64,000 nt of DNA from the NCBI GenBank assembly GCA_902826615.1, contig CADEFN010000002.1:124001-188000 (forward strand). Reading direction: 5' to 3'. The notes below the pieces were generated by a model. The model had not been told where the DNA came from, made no database searches, and saw nothing but the letters and a program-made list of their open reading frames with translations. The position numbers were made by a program, and so were the translations under genes. Of this stretch, positions 44,398-54,100 are shown piece after piece; the first letter of the stretch is position 1, and each line of letters starts with the position of its first letter. This DNA is from an uncultured Gemmatimonadota bacterium (GTDB lineage: Bacteria; Gemmatimonadota; Gemmatimonadetes; Gemmatimonadales; Gemmatimonadaceae).

Positions 44398-44781
44398 TCA
44401 CCTGTCGCTCGCTGGCCGCTGCTCTGCGATATGCCAGAGCGTGCCAGTCGGATCACTCATGTAGAGCACACGAATCCCCCAGGGCTGCATGGCCGGCGCC
44501 CGAAGCATGATGTCGGGGTACTTCTCCCTCAGTCCGATGCTCTGAATATGCCGCCACCAGGCGTCCGCGTCCTCGACGCCCAGGCTCATCATGAAGTTCT
44601 CGGCGTGCTCCTTCACATAGAATCGCTGGAGCAGGAAACGAAACGAACCAATCTGCATTTCCGCGGCGTCTTCATATGCCCAGTTTGTCCTGAAGCCGAG
44701 GAGCGAGTAGAACTCGATCGACTTGGCCAGGTCTCTGGACGGCACAAACGCCTTGATGTCGAGCACGCTGGGACTCGTCAA
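44398..44781 (-). CDS. VOC/glyoxalase-fold protein
   Basis: The 127-residue protein shows a vicinal-oxygen-chelate pattern: LDIKAFVPSRDLAKSIEFYSLLGF at the N-terminus (in parts) and IRVLYMSDPTGTLWHIAEQ at the end. Such proteins are glyoxalases, dioxygenases or drug-binding (bleomycin-resistance-type) proteins; several metal-ligand positions are not clear here, so it may be of the binding type. The TTG at 44781 has no ribosome-binding site; a GTG at 44766 (next to LDIKAFVPS) is a likely alternative start. It is convergent with ygfZ. Confidence 0.85.
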   Translation of the reverse strand: MTSPSVLDIKAFVPSRDLAKSIEFYSLLGFRTNWAYEDAAEMQIGSFRFLLQRFYVKEHAENFMMSLGVEDADAWWRHIQSIGLREKYPDIMLRAPAMQPWGIRVLYMSDPTGTLWHIAEQRPASDR

Positions 44782-44842
44782 CTGAATAGGTCGCCGAAGG
44801 TTGAAGGTGGTGAGGGCCGCTCTCGCGGGGCACGGCCCGGAC

Positions 44843-45661
44843 TCAGGTGATGCGCTCAGGCTCCATCACACGTTCGCTCGCACGCCCACCAGTTGCACTC
44901 ACGTAGTACACCTTGGCGGCCGCGCGCGTCGAGACCACACGCTTCACTTCGTTGTCCTCGAAGTAGATGCCGGCATCGTTATCACAAGCGTAGCCGGGTT
45001 TCATCTTGCCTTCGCCAATCAGCTTCTGGTACAACGGCCGACGACCAGGCTCCGCGTCGTAGTGCGGCGAGTGACTCCCTTTGATGAACCCCATGCACTG
45101 CACGATGCTGAGTTCTTTTGGGCGCGAATCGGTGGTCCCCTCTTCGAACCAGCAGAGCGAGCCCGCGCTGGCACCGCCAAGGACAATCCCTCGGTCCCAG
45201 GCCTCGCGAAGCACGACATCAATCCCCTGCGCTTTCCAGATCGCCTGTTGATTCAGGGTGTTGCCGCCTGACACCACAATCCCGTCCATCGACAGGAACA
45301 CCTCATCCCATCCGCGGTTCTGGCGAGTGCTGGCAATAAAACTCTCCTGCACATGGGCCTCGACATTGAGCGGGGCACAGTTGCGAAAGAACGAAATGGA
45401 CCCGTCGGCTCGGTCGGCCGAGGCCGTGGGCAAGTAGCAGATCCGCGGACGCGGTTTCCCGGTCAGTTCGGCCATGTACCGGATGAACGCCGTGCCGAAC
45501 CCACCTCCGGCGATCAGGATCTTTCGTGTGGCCATAGCCGAGGGGGGACGCATGGGCGCCTCATCCTGCGGGCCGGTGTCGAATTCGCCGAGTGGAAGGC
45601 TGGCGGCTCCCACACCAAGGGTACCAATCGCCGATGACATGAGGAAATCTCGTCGTTGCAT
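44843..45661 (-). CDS. Tat-exported S51 (cyanophycinase/peptidase E-like) hydrolase
   Basis: The 272-residue protein begins MQRRDFLMSSAIGTLGVG, a twin-arginine signal, so it should be exported folded to the periplasm. The mature part is a class-I-glutamine-amidotransferase-like S51 peptidase: ILIAGGGFGTAFIRYMAEL, ICYLPTAS, IVVSGGNTLNQ, and the nucleophile elbow GGASAGSLCWF with the catalytic Ser. S51 members cleave aspartyl dipeptides or cyanophycin; which applies here is unknown. GGAGA lies 9 bases before the ATG at 45661. Confidence 0.9.
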   Translation of the reverse strand: MQRRDFLMSSAIGTLGVGAASLPLGEFDTGPQDEAPMRPPSAMATRKILIAGGGFGTAFIRYMAELTGKPRPRICYLPTASADRADGSISFFRNCAPLNVEAHVQESFIASTRQNRGWDEVFLSMDGIVVSGGNTLNQQAIWKAQGIDVVLREAWDRGIVLGGASAGSLCWFEEGTTDSRPKELSIVQCMGFIKGSHSPHYDAEPGRRPLYQKLIGEGKMKPGYACDNDAGIYFEDNEVKRVVSTRAAAKVYYVSATGGRASERVMEPERIT

Positions 45662-45744
45662 GATGCCGGTCTCCGGAGGGTGGCTGCGTACCAACCCAAC
45701 TTGCCCGCTGCACCAGGGCTCGGCAATCCGCGGGTGAGGAAAGC

Positions 45745-45772
45745 AAAAGGGCGCGCTCCTGAGAGCGCGCCC
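45745..45772 (-). terminator. Rho-independent terminator of the Met/His-rich lipoprotein gene
   Basis: GGGCGCGCTC (45749-45758) and GAGCGCGCCC (45763-45772) form a perfect 10-bp stem with a 4-base loop. On the minus strand it is followed by TTTT. It lies 25 bases beyond the lipoprotein gene's stop. Confidence 0.85.
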
Positions 45773-45796
45773 TGCCAAACCGGTCGGGAGACCGAT

Positions 45797-45994
45797 TTAG
45801 TGCTTGGTGGTGTCCTTGGCCATCGAGTCGTGGGCCATGCCGCTGTCCATCATCATCATCGAGCCGCTGTCAGCGGCCGGGGCGACGGCGGGAGCGGGAG
45901 CAGCCGGGGCAGCGGTGTCGGCGGCCGGGGCTTCTTCCTTCGCGGCGCAAGCGGCGAAGGCGATCATCGAGGCAACAAGGGCGATGCGCTTCAT
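45797..45994 (-). CDS. Small Met/His-rich lipoprotein (65 aa)
   Basis: The 65-residue product has a lipoprotein signal with the lipobox FAAC (cysteine at about residue 16), an Ala/Pro-rich linker, and a C-terminal tail rich in Met, Asp and His (SGSMMMMDSGMAHDSMAKD, TTKH). After lipidation only about 50 residues remain. The tail could bind soft metal ions such as copper, by analogy with Met/His-rich chaperones; this is inference. AGGAG lies 10 bases before the ATG, the best ribosome-binding site I found. The gene has its own promoter and terminator and codes nothing else. Confidence 0.85.
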   Translation of the reverse strand: MKRIALVASMIAFAACAAKEEAPAADTAAPAAPAPAVAPAADSGSMMMMDSGMAHDSMAKDTTKH

Positions 45995-46079
45995 TGTGGT
46001 AAACTCCTGGAACGGGTACGGTGAGGGTGCGGGGCTGAAACTGGTGCGGGGCACGATCAGCGAGACCGGTCCGCAGTAC

Positions 46080-46117
46080 TGATCGACCTGCGCTCGCGTG
46101 CCGTCTTTGATCGACCT
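46080..46117. repeat. Direct repeat TGATCGACCT, two copies
   Basis: Two exact 10-base copies start at 46080 and 46108, 28 bases apart, inside the long leader of the lipoprotein gene. The first copy overlaps the right arm of an inverted repeat (CGATCAG / CTGATCG). They could be binding sites for a regulator. Confidence 0.5.
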
Positions 46118-46190
46118 ATTGGCTCTCGCCGAACAAGAACGCGGCATCGCGACGCCGATCTTTCGGATCCACACGGCGCGATACGGACGA

Positions 46191-46218
46191 AATTTATGGG
46201 TTCGAGCATGACTGTCAA
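46191..46218 (-). promoter_or_regulatory. Sigma-70-type promoter of the Met/His-rich lipoprotein gene
   Basis: On the minus strand TTGACA (46218-46213) is a perfect -35, followed after 16 bases by TAAATT (46196-46191). Transcription would start near 46184, about 190 bases before the ATG. Confidence 0.6.
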
Positions 46219-46340
46219 GCCTGCGGACCGCCTCAAGTCGTTTAATCCCAACGCTTTCGCTACCGTTTGGTCCCAGTGGTCCCACCGCCTGACTCCCCGG
46301 CGCCCCCCGGCCCATATTCAGGCACCAGCACCGACCTGCC

Positions 46341-48446
46341 ATGGCCTCCCTTATCGACCCCACTGAAACCGCCACGACCCCGGATCTCACACGGGTCCGT
46401 GGTGCCTGTCCGCATGACTGTCCGGACACCTGCTCGACCATTACCACGGTGCGCGAAGGGCGGGCAATCGAGATACGAGGCGATCCCGATCACCCCGTTA
46501 CCCAGGGATTCCTCTGCGCCAAGGTCAATCGGTATCTGGAGCGCACGTACCACCGCGACCGCCTGCTTCATCCGCTCAAGCGGGTAGGCCCAAAGGGCAC
46601 AGGCACGTTTGTCGAGGTGGGCTGGGACGAAGCCCTCGACGACATCGCCAGCCGCCTCACCGGCATCGTGGCTAACCATGGCGCAGAGTCGGTTCTGCCG
46701 TACTCGTATGGCGGCACGATGGGCCTCGTGCAATCCGAATCCGTGGACCGGCGATTTTTCAACGCCCTCGGCGCCTCACGACTGCTGCGCACCATTTGTT
46801 CGAGCGCCGGTGGCGAGGGGCTGGTCATGACCAACGGCGTGCGCTTTGGTGCCGACAGCGAAGCCCTGTCGCAATCCGACCTCGTCATCCTCTGGGGCAC
46901 CAACACCCTCACGTCCAATCCGCACCTCTGGCCCTTCGTCCTCGAAGCGCGCAAAAATGGCGCGCCCGTGCTGTGTATCGATCCCATTCGCACCCGCACC
47001 GCCGAACAGTGCGACGAATGGCTGCCGATTCGGCCGGGCACCGATGCCGCGCTGGCACTGGCCATGATGCACGTGCTGTTTGAAGAAGGGCTGCAGGACG
47101 ACGACTATCTCGCCCGCTACACACTGGGAGCCGACGCGCTCCGCGCGCGAGTCGCTGAATGGACGCCGGAACGCGCTGCACCCATTACCGGTCTGCCGGC
47201 CACGCGTATTCGCCAGCTCGGTCAGCAATACGGCCGCGCCAAGGCGGCCTTCGTACGCATCAACTACGGACTGCAGCGGCATGCAGGCGGCGGGATGGCG
47301 GTGCGCACCATTGCCTGTCTCCCCTCCATTACCGGACATTGGCGGCGCCCCGGTGGCGGCGTGCAGCTCTCCACGAGTGGCAACTTCCAGTTCAATCGCG
47401 CCGCCCTCCAGCGTCCCGACCTCGGCGCTACCGCCCGCTCGGTGAACATGTCGCAGCTCGGGCATGCCCTCACTCGCCCCGACGCCGGGGTCGGCGGACC
47501 ACCGGTGAAGGCGTTGGTGGTCTACAACTCCAACCCGGCCGACGTGGCCCCCGATCGCCGGATGGTCCTGCAGGGACTCGCGCGCGACGACCTCTTCACC
47601 GTCGTGCTCGAGCACTTCCAGACCAACACGGCGGACTATGCCGACTATCTGCTCCCAGCCACCACACAACTCGAGCACTGGGATGTGCACTTCGCGTATG
47701 GCCACAACTACGTGACGCTCAATCGACCAGCCATCGAACCGCTGGGAGAGTGCAAACCCAACAGCGAGATTTTCCGGCAGTTGGGGAGACGTATGTCGCT
47801 CCCCGCCGAGTTGTTTGCCGACGATGACATGGAACTGATCCGCCAGGCACTCGACACGGCGTACCCGGCGTTCACTGGAGTGTCGTTCGACCTGCTGACG
47901 GAGCGCGGCTGGGCACGGCTCAACGTGCCGAGTCCCTACCTTCCCTTTGCCAAGGGGGAGTTTGGCACACCGAGCGGCAAGTGCGAGTTTGTTTCATCGC
48001 GCATGGAGGCGCTCGGTCTCGACCCGCTCCCGACCTACACCCCACCACGGGAACTCCCGGAGACTGCCCCCGAACTGGCGGCGCGATATCCACTTTCCCT
48101 CATCTCGTCACCGCGGCACTACTTCCTCAACACCACCTTCGTCAACATCGAGTCGCTGCGCAAACAGGCGGAGCCTGAGTGTGTGATGCATCCGCATGAC
48201 GCCGAGCGGCGTGGGCTGCCTGCCGGCGCCCGCGTTGTGATCCACAATGATCGTGGTCACTTCACCGCGACGCTGCGGGTGGAAGACAGCGTGCGTGAAG
48301 GTGTGGTGTGGGCCCCCTCCATCTGGTGGGGCAAGTTCGCGGCCGACGGCCAGAACGCCAACGCCGTCACATCGCAGGAGCTGACCGACCTGGGTGGCGG
48401 CGCCGTGTTCTACGACGTCCTTGTCGAGGTCAGCGCGGCAGACTGA
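46341..48446 (+). CDS. Molybdopterin-containing oxidoreductase (DMSO reductase family)
   Basis: The 701-residue protein has an N-terminal 4Fe-4S site C23-x3-C27-x3-C31...C59 (ACPHDCPDTC; GFLCAKV), then the Mo-bis(MGD) domains. TICSSAGGEG may hold the Mo-ligand cysteine. Further motifs are VILWGTNTLTSNPH, ALVVYNSNPADVAPD and the C-terminal molybdopterin-binding PHDAERRGLPAGARVVIHNDRG. No signal peptide is visible, so it is probably cytosolic. No partner electron-transfer subunit is adjacent, and the substrate is unknown. This resembles the single-subunit YoaE-type group. Confidence 0.92.
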   Translation: MASLIDPTETATTPDLTRVRGACPHDCPDTCSTITTVREGRAIEIRGDPDHPVTQGFLCAKVNRYLERTYHRDRLLHPLKRVGPKGTGTFVEVGWDEALDDIASRLTGIVANHGAESVLPYSYGGTMGLVQSESVDRRFFNALGASRLLRTICSSAGGEGLVMTNGVRFGADSEALSQSDLVILWGTNTLTSNPHLWPFVLEARKNGAPVLCIDPIRTRTAEQCDEWLPIRPGTDAALALAMMHVLFEEGLQDDDYLARYTLGADALRARVAEWTPERAAPITGLPATRIRQLGQQYGRAKAAFVRINYGLQRHAGGGMAVRTIACLPSITGHWRRPGGGVQLSTSGNFQFNRAALQRPDLGATARSVNMSQLGHALTRPDAGVGGPPVKALVVYNSNPADVAPDRRMVLQGLARDDLFTVVLEHFQTNTADYADYLLPATTQLEHWDVHFAYGHNYVTLNRPAIEPLGECKPNSEIFRQLGRRMSLPAELFADDDMELIRQALDTAYPAFTGVSFDLLTERGWARLNVPSPYLPFAKGEFGTPSGKCEFVSSRMEALGLDPLPTYTPPRELPETAPELAARYPLSLISSPRHYFLNTTFVNIESLRKQAEPECVMHPHDAERRGLPAGARVVIHNDRGHFTATLRVEDSVREGVVWAPSIWWGKFAADGQNANAVTSQELTDLGGGAVFYDVLVEVSAAD

Positions 48447-48604
48447 CGCAGGGCGGACCCTTCTGGCCAGCACAGTCAGCCTTCGGACCCGCGGTCTGAC
48501 GGAGCGCATCTGGCCGGGCACGTTGCGACAGCGACGGCGGCAGCGTTTGTTTCCCTTCTGGGGAGCGTCGCCGCTCCCGTCGTCCTGTTTCTGCGAGGCA
48601 TTCG
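48447..48604. other. 158-base gap with a hairpin
   Basis: The gap contains GGGAGCG (48561-48567) and CGCTCCC (48572-48578), a perfect 7-bp stem with a TCGC loop, followed by only a short T-rich stretch. It could be a weak terminator for the oxidoreductase gene. I see no clear promoter for the next gene. Confidence 0.4.
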
Positions 48605-50074
48605 GTGTCAGCACTACCTCTCACGCTCGGCGCGCTCAAGGCGCATCCCAGTGGCGATCGCCGCCGCGTTCTTCGATCGGTGAAGGACGAGATGCGCGAG
48701 AATCTGCTGGCAAAGCTCCGGCAGCCCGGACCACTGTTCGAGGGAGTGCTGGGCTACGAAGACAGCGTGATGCCGCAGATTGTGAATGCGCTGCTTGCCA
48801 AGCACAACTTCATCCTGCTCGGGCTGCGTGGTCAGGCCAAGTCGCGCATCCTGCGCGCGCTCACGACACTCCTCGACGAACACCTGCCCATTGTCGCGGG
48901 CAGCGAAGTCAACGACAACCCGTACGCGCCTATCTCCAAGTATGCGCGACAGCTGATTGAAGCGCAGGGCGACGACACCCCCATCGCCTGGGTGGGTCGT
49001 GATGCCCGGTACGTCGAGAAACTCGCCACTCCCGATGTCACGATCGCCGACATCATTGGTGACGTCGATCCAATCAAGGCCGCACGTGGCGGGCACATGC
49101 TGTCCGATGAGCTCACCATCCACTACGGGATGCTCCCGCGGGCCAACCGCGGAGTGTTCGCGCTCAACGAGCTCCCCGACCTGGCCGGCAAGGTTCAGGT
49201 AGGTCTGTTCAACATCATGCAGGAAGGGGATGTCCAGATCAAGGGATATCCTGTGCGCCTGGCCCTCGATGTGCTGCTCTGCTTCACCGCCAATCCCGAG
49301 GACTACACGGCGCGCGGCAAGATCATCACCCCGCTCAAGGACCGCATCGGGAGCGAAGTCATCACGCACTATCCCGAGACCGTGGAACTCGGGATGCAGA
49401 TCACGTCGCAAGAGGCGTGGACCGATCGCGGCGGCTTACCCGTGCGTATTCCAGAGTTTGTCAGCGAAGTCATCGAGCGGGTGGCGTTCGAGGCGCGCAC
49501 CGACAAACGCATCGACCGCCGCTCGGGGGTGTCGCAGCGACTGCCGATTTCGGTGCTCGAAAGTGTGGTGTCCAACGCCGAGCGACGCGCGGTGATGATG
49601 GGCGATCGCGAGATTGTACCGCGCCTGTCGGACCTCTACGCGGCCCTGCCGGCGATTACCGGCAAGCTCGAGCTGGAGTACGAAGGGGAGCTGGTGGGCG
49701 CTGCCGCGATTGCGCGGGAGCTGATCCGCCGCGCTTCGGACGCCACCTTGCGTGATCGTGTCGGCCAGATCGACTCCGATGCCGTGGTGCTCTGGTTCGA
49801 GCAGGGGTCGGCGTTGCAGGTGACCGATGACGTGGCCAGCAGCGCCCTGCGAAAGGCCTTTGACACGGTCCCGGGCCTCCTCGACATGGTTGCATTGGTC
49901 GGTTTGGCCGCGGCGAAGGACGAGCCGGTGGAAGTCGCCGCCTGTGAGCTGATTCTCGAAGCCCTGGTGGCACGCCGCAAGTTGTCGCGCAGCGATGGTG
50001 GCGAGTACGCTCGCGCGGCGCATGAACCGCGTCGCCGGCCAGGCCAGGAGTATGGCGGCGGGATGTCTGCCTGA
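48605..50074 (+). CDS. MoxR-type AAA+ ATPase
   Basis: The 489-residue protein has an AAA+ core of the MoxR/magnesium-chelatase-I type. The P-loop reads LGLRGQAKS (about residues 73-81), an unusual Walker A lacking the GKT/GKS form but with K-S in place. The Walker B area is [13 protein letters not shown], where the usual DE is replaced by NE. Sensor and helical parts follow ([23 protein letters not shown]). MoxR proteins usually chaperone complex assembly with a von Willebrand A partner, which is not adjacent here. Start is GTG. The GNAT gene begins 3 bases after its stop. Confidence 0.87.
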   Translation: MSALPLTLGALKAHPSGDRRRVLRSVKDEMRENLLAKLRQPGPLFEGVLGYEDSVMPQIVNALLAKHNFILLGLRGQAKSRILRALTTLLDEHLPIVAGSEVNDNPYAPISKYARQLIEAQGDDTPIAWVGRDARYVEKLATPDVTIADIIGDVDPIKAARGGHMLSDELTIHYGMLPRANRGVFALNELPDLAGKVQVGLFNIMQEGDVQIKGYPVRLALDVLLCFTANPEDYTARGKIITPLKDRIGSEVITHYPETVELGMQITSQEAWTDRGGLPVRIPEFVSEVIERVAFEARTDKRIDRRSGVSQRLPISVLESVVSNAERRAVMMGDREIVPRLSDLYAALPAITGKLELEYEGELVGAAAIARELIRRASDATLRDRVGQIDSDAVVLWFEQGSALQVTDDVASSALRKAFDTVPGLLDMVALVGLAAAKDEPVEVAACELILEALVARRKLSRSDGGEYARAAHEPRRRPGQEYGGGMSA

Positions 50075-50077
50075 GAG

Positions 50078-50554
50078 ATGACCACGCGCGCCGATCGGGT
50101 GACCATCCGGCTGGCGCGCGCCGGTGACCTCGAGGAACTCTCGCTGCTGCGTTCCGAGCTGCGGAGGGAAGAACGCGCGGTGGCCCTTGATCCAACCGAC
50201 GAGGAAGGTGGCAAGGTGCGTGCGCTCACACGGCGGCAGCTCGCGGGACCGCAGCAGGTGTTTTTTGTCGCCGTGTCTGAAGACGCGATGATTGGGATGG
50301 TGCGATGTGCACTCTGGTCATCGCCGGATGGCGGGAGCGTCGCCACCCTGACCACGGCGTACGTCCGCCCGGCGCATCGGCGGCGTGGCATCATGCGGCA
50401 GCTGGTCGAGGCGGCCACGACCTGGAGCCAGGAGCGAGGAGCAAGTGACCTCCGGCTGCGGAACCACGTGAGTAACTCCGCCGCGGGCGCGGTGTGGGAG
50501 TCGTTAGGCTTCGAGGTGGTGCAGGTGGTGCGCCGCCGGACCCTGCCCCGCTGA
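50078..50554 (+). CDS. GNAT-family N-acetyltransferase
   Basis: The 158-residue protein is a single GNAT domain. The acetyl-CoA-binding motif A is visible as TTAYVRPAHRRRGIMRQLVEAA (R/Q-x-x-G-x-G/A type: RRRGIMRQL), with a preceding strand and the C-terminal NSAAGAVWESLGFEVVQ typical of the family. It acetylates an unknown amine. Close linkage to the MoxR and kinase-like genes (3 and 1 bases) suggests one transcription unit. Confidence 0.9.
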   Translation: MTTRADRVTIRLARAGDLEELSLLRSELRREERAVALDPTDEEGGKVRALTRRQLAGPQQVFFVAVSEDAMIGMVRCALWSSPDGGSVATLTTAYVRPAHRRRGIMRQLVEAATTWSQERGASDLRLRNHVSNSAAGAVWESLGFEVVQVVRRRTLPR

Positions 50555-50555
50555 C

Positions 50556-51173
50556 ATGCCGGCCGTCACCATTTCCCGCATGTTCGGCTCCGGCGGATCG
50601 GAGGTGGCCCGCCGGGTGGCCACCGAACTGGGGTGGACGTTGCTCGACAATGCCTTTGTCGAGCGAGTGGCCACACGTCTGCACACGACGCCTGCGTCGG
50701 TTGAGGCCATCGAGGAGCGCGGGCCGACGCTGGCGCAGCGTATCGCCACCATGCTGGCCTATGGCGCACAGGAGCCCCTGTCGACGCCGCTATCGGCACC
50801 GCTCCCGCTGGATGAGGAGCGTGTCCTGGCGGTGACGCAGCAGGTGATCGACGATGCGGTGGCGCGCGGCCCGGTGGTGTTTGTCGGGCGCGGCGCGCAG
50901 GTCTGCCTCGAACATCGCATCGATGCGTACCACGTCCTCTGCACTGCGCCGCGCGACCAGCTCATCGCCCGGGTGGCCGCCCGCGAAGCCTTAAGCGCGA
51001 GCGATGCGGCGCGCCGGGTGGACGAGGAAAACCGCCGGCGCGGGCAGTATGTGAAGCGCAACTTCAGCCGCGACTGGCTCGACGCGTCGCACTACCACCT
51101 CTGTGTGGACACGTCGAGACTGGGTATCGAAGGCACGGCGTCGCTGATCTGTCGTCTGCTCGCGACGAAGTGA
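50556..51173 (+). CDS. Cytidylate kinase-like P-loop protein
   Basis: The 205-residue protein starts MPAVTISRMFGSGGSEVARRVA, a P-loop variant (FGSGGSEVA) like the cytidylate-kinase-like family, and continues with GWTLLDNAFVERVA and GRGAQVCLEHR. The LID region NRRRGQYVKRNFSRDW is basic. Members are described as putative (cytidylate) kinases with unclear substrate; the true CMP kinase of the cell is probably elsewhere. The P-loop lacks the usual GKS/T lysine, which is common in this group. It ends convergent with the Asp-box protein gene, with adjacent stops. Confidence 0.8.
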   Translation: MPAVTISRMFGSGGSEVARRVATELGWTLLDNAFVERVATRLHTTPASVEAIEERGPTLAQRIATMLAYGAQEPLSTPLSAPLPLDEERVLAVTQQVIDDAVARGPVVFVGRGAQVCLEHRIDAYHVLCTAPRDQLIARVAAREALSASDAARRVDEENRRRGQYVKRNFSRDWLDASHYHLCVDTSRLGIEGTASLICRLLATK

Positions 51174-54100
51174 CTACGAAATAATCGCGTTCGGGATGTT
51201 GCGCGACCGGAGCAACTGCCGGAACGCCTCGACATCCGTCTTCATCACCTGGTCAAAGAGGACACGGACTCGTTTGAGTTCTTCCTTGAGGATCGTCTGG
51301 ACCTCGCGATGCTGCGCTGTGGGTGCGTAGTCTGAGCCAGTCACGCTCTGGCCGAGGTAGATGAGCTGCTCCCCGAGCTTGAAGGGGTAGCGGATCTGAT
51401 CCTGCCCCCGTCCCGTGGTGCGCGTCTGGAAGAGCTGATCCTCCACCTGGACGAGCTGTCGGTCGAGCGAGTCGACCCGGGCACGGATGTCAGCCGTCTT
51501 GCCGTCATCACCTAACGAAGCCTTGAGCGCGGCGATCTGCCCGCGGACGACCTCGAGGGCGTTGATCATCGAGACGGTGGTGTCGATATCCGCCGCGAGA
51601 TCCATGGCCACACTGGTCTGCGCGCGGATCTCCTCCTCACTGCCTCCCGACGCGGGATCCTTGCGCACGATCAGCTGGCGACTCTCTTCGCGGCCAGCTG
51701 CGGTGAGTTTGATGGTGTAAGTGCCTGGTGGCACCAGCATGCTGAAGCGCCCGACTCCCGGCGCATTGGCGCCCTGTGTGGCATACCGTGTCTCCGGGTG
51801 GTACGGATTCACGGCGCGGAGTGTGGCCTGTCGTGTGGGTTCGTTGCGCAGATCCCAGTAGAGCCGGTTCACGCCAGCCTTGCCCTGGTGGGCGAGTTTC
51901 CGCACCTCCCGCCCGGCGGCGTCGCTGATGGTGAGACGCACCGAGTCTTTCTGGTCCGCCTTGAGCCAGACGTGGAGCGCGGCCCCGTAGGTGGGGTTGG
52001 TGCCGTTGACCGGGTCGTCAAAGTCGAAGAAGGGTGTTTCGACACCCAGGAATCGGTACGCCGCCCGTGGCTCGAACAGATGCGACTCCTTCGCCACCAC
52101 GTCCGTGCCTAACGTGCGCAGTGGCGTGATGTCGTCGAGGATCCAGAAGCCTCGGCCGTAGGTGGCGATGACGAGATCATTGAAGTGCGGCTGGACCTCG
52201 ATCCAGTAGACCGGAGCATGCGGCAGGTTGTTCTGCAGGGGTTGCCAGTGCTCGCCATCATTGAACGAGACGTACATCCCGTTTTCGGTGCCGGCGTAGA
52301 GCAGCCCGCGACGCACCGGATCCTCGCGCACGACGTGGGCATACGACAGCGGCGAACGGGGAATGCCGTTCACAATCAGCCGCCAGCTCTTGCCGAAGTC
52401 CGTGGTCCTGTAGATGAAAGGATCGCGATTGTTGGACTGATGGGCGTCGATGCTCAAGTACGCCGTGCCTTCGTCATACTTGGACGTCTCGATGTTCGAG
52501 ATCGTGCCCCAATCAGGAGCGCCGGGGAGGTTGGCCGTCAGGTCGGTCCAGGTACGCCCGGCGTCCTGAGTGATGTGGAGCTTGCCGTCGTTTGTTCCGG
52601 CGTAGATGAGCCCCTTGCGGAGACGGGACTCGTTGATGGCGAACACCACGCCCGAGTACTCGACGCCGATGTTGTCGGGGGTGAGCCCACCTGAGCGGAT
52701 CATCCGCGACCGGTCGTTGCGTGAGAGATCGGGCGAGATCACACGCCACGAGCGACCACCATCGGTGGTGGTGTGCACGTGCTGCGACCCCACGTACACC
52801 TGATTGTGAGCGTGTGGCGACAGGTGCACCGGGAAGGTCCAGACAAAGCGGTACTTCACCTCATCGGCGGAGTGCCCAATGGTGCCCTGCGGCCAGACCT
52901 CGACGGCGGTGGAGTATTTGGTGCGGATATCGAAGCGTGAGACAATTCCTCCTACCGATCCGAAGCCTGAAGCACTGGACCAGACGAGATTGCTGTCCAC
53001 CGGGTCCGGTTGTGCCCACCCCGACTCACCACCCCCGACGGACGACCAGAGACCTCTCGGGATGCCGGCGTCCCCGAAATAACTCGCCATCTTGCTGTTG
53101 GACGGCCCCATGGTGGAGGGACCATCCTGCCGGTTGCCGTACACGTTGTAGGGCACCCGGTTGTCGACGGCCACGTGATACATCTGCGCGATGGGCAGGG
53201 CGATGCGGCGCCAGCTCCTGCCGCGATTTTCACTGATGGAGATGCCCCCATCGTGACTCACCCCGATGCGACTCGGCGCGCTTTCGTCGATCCAGATATC
53301 GTGGTGATCACCACCCGGTGTTTCGGCGTTCGGCGGATCGGTAATCGTGCGCCCGCCATCGACGGTCTTTGCCCACGACGCCGTGAGGAAGTAGGCCTCA
53401 TCGGCGTTGTCGGGCATGGCCGCCATGCGGTTGTAGTAGTGCGTGCGGCCCGCCACCTGCTGGTCATAACTCACCACTTGCCAGTTTGTCCCGCCATCAT
53501 CGGAACGCCACAACCGTCCGCGTGACGTCTCCTTGACGTTGGTGGCCGGGAGTCCATCACCCGCTTCGATGAGTGCATAGAGGCGCTGGGAGTTCGCCTT
53601 CGACATCGCCAGACCGATCTTCCCGACCTGTGTGGTGGGCAGCCCGTTGCCGGCGAGACGTTTCCAGGTGGTCCCACCATCGCGTGACATCCAGATGCCA
53701 CTTCCCGCGCCACCCGAGAATCGCCCCCAGGTGTTGAGCTGCACCTGCCACATCCCCGCAAAGAGAATACGCGGATTGTTCGGGTCCATGACCAGGTCCG
53801 ACGCCCCGGTGGAGTCATTCACGAAGAGGACCTTCTCCCAGGTCTTGCCCCCGTCCATGGTGCGGAAGATGCCGCGATCCGGTTGCGGACCATACGCATG
53901 GCCTAACGCGGCCATGTAGACGATGTCTGGATTGGTGGGGTGGATGACAATCCGCGAAATGCGACCCGTCTGGTCGAGCCCCATTTTCGTCCAGCTCTTG
54001 CCGGCGTCCGTTGACCGGAACATGCCCCAGCCCACCGAGATGTTGGACCGAATGAAGGGCTCGCCCGTTCCCACCCAGACCACGTTGGGGTCCGAAGGGG

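Larger units (their letters stand above)
45995..46340. other. 346-base divergent region
   Basis: It lies between the Met/His-rich lipoprotein gene (minus) and the molybdopterin oxidoreductase gene (plus). It contains the minus-strand promoter at 46191-46218, a leader of about 190 bases, two copies of TGATCGACCT (46080 and 46108) and an inverted repeat CGATCAG (46054-46060) with CTGATCG (46079-46085). For the plus strand I see only a weak CATATT near 46313. Confidence 0.6.

Noticed and set aside
44353-44420. A minus-strand frame after the VOC gene that reads GDGNVNAVAQLVAARV before a stop
   Set aside because: It looks like the end of a real protein and may be a relic, but it is under 25 codons and out of frame with the VOC gene, so I cannot support a pseudogene.
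46776-47705. A 309-codon open frame on the minus strand
   Set aside because: It is opposite the molybdopterin oxidoreductase gene and shows no motif.
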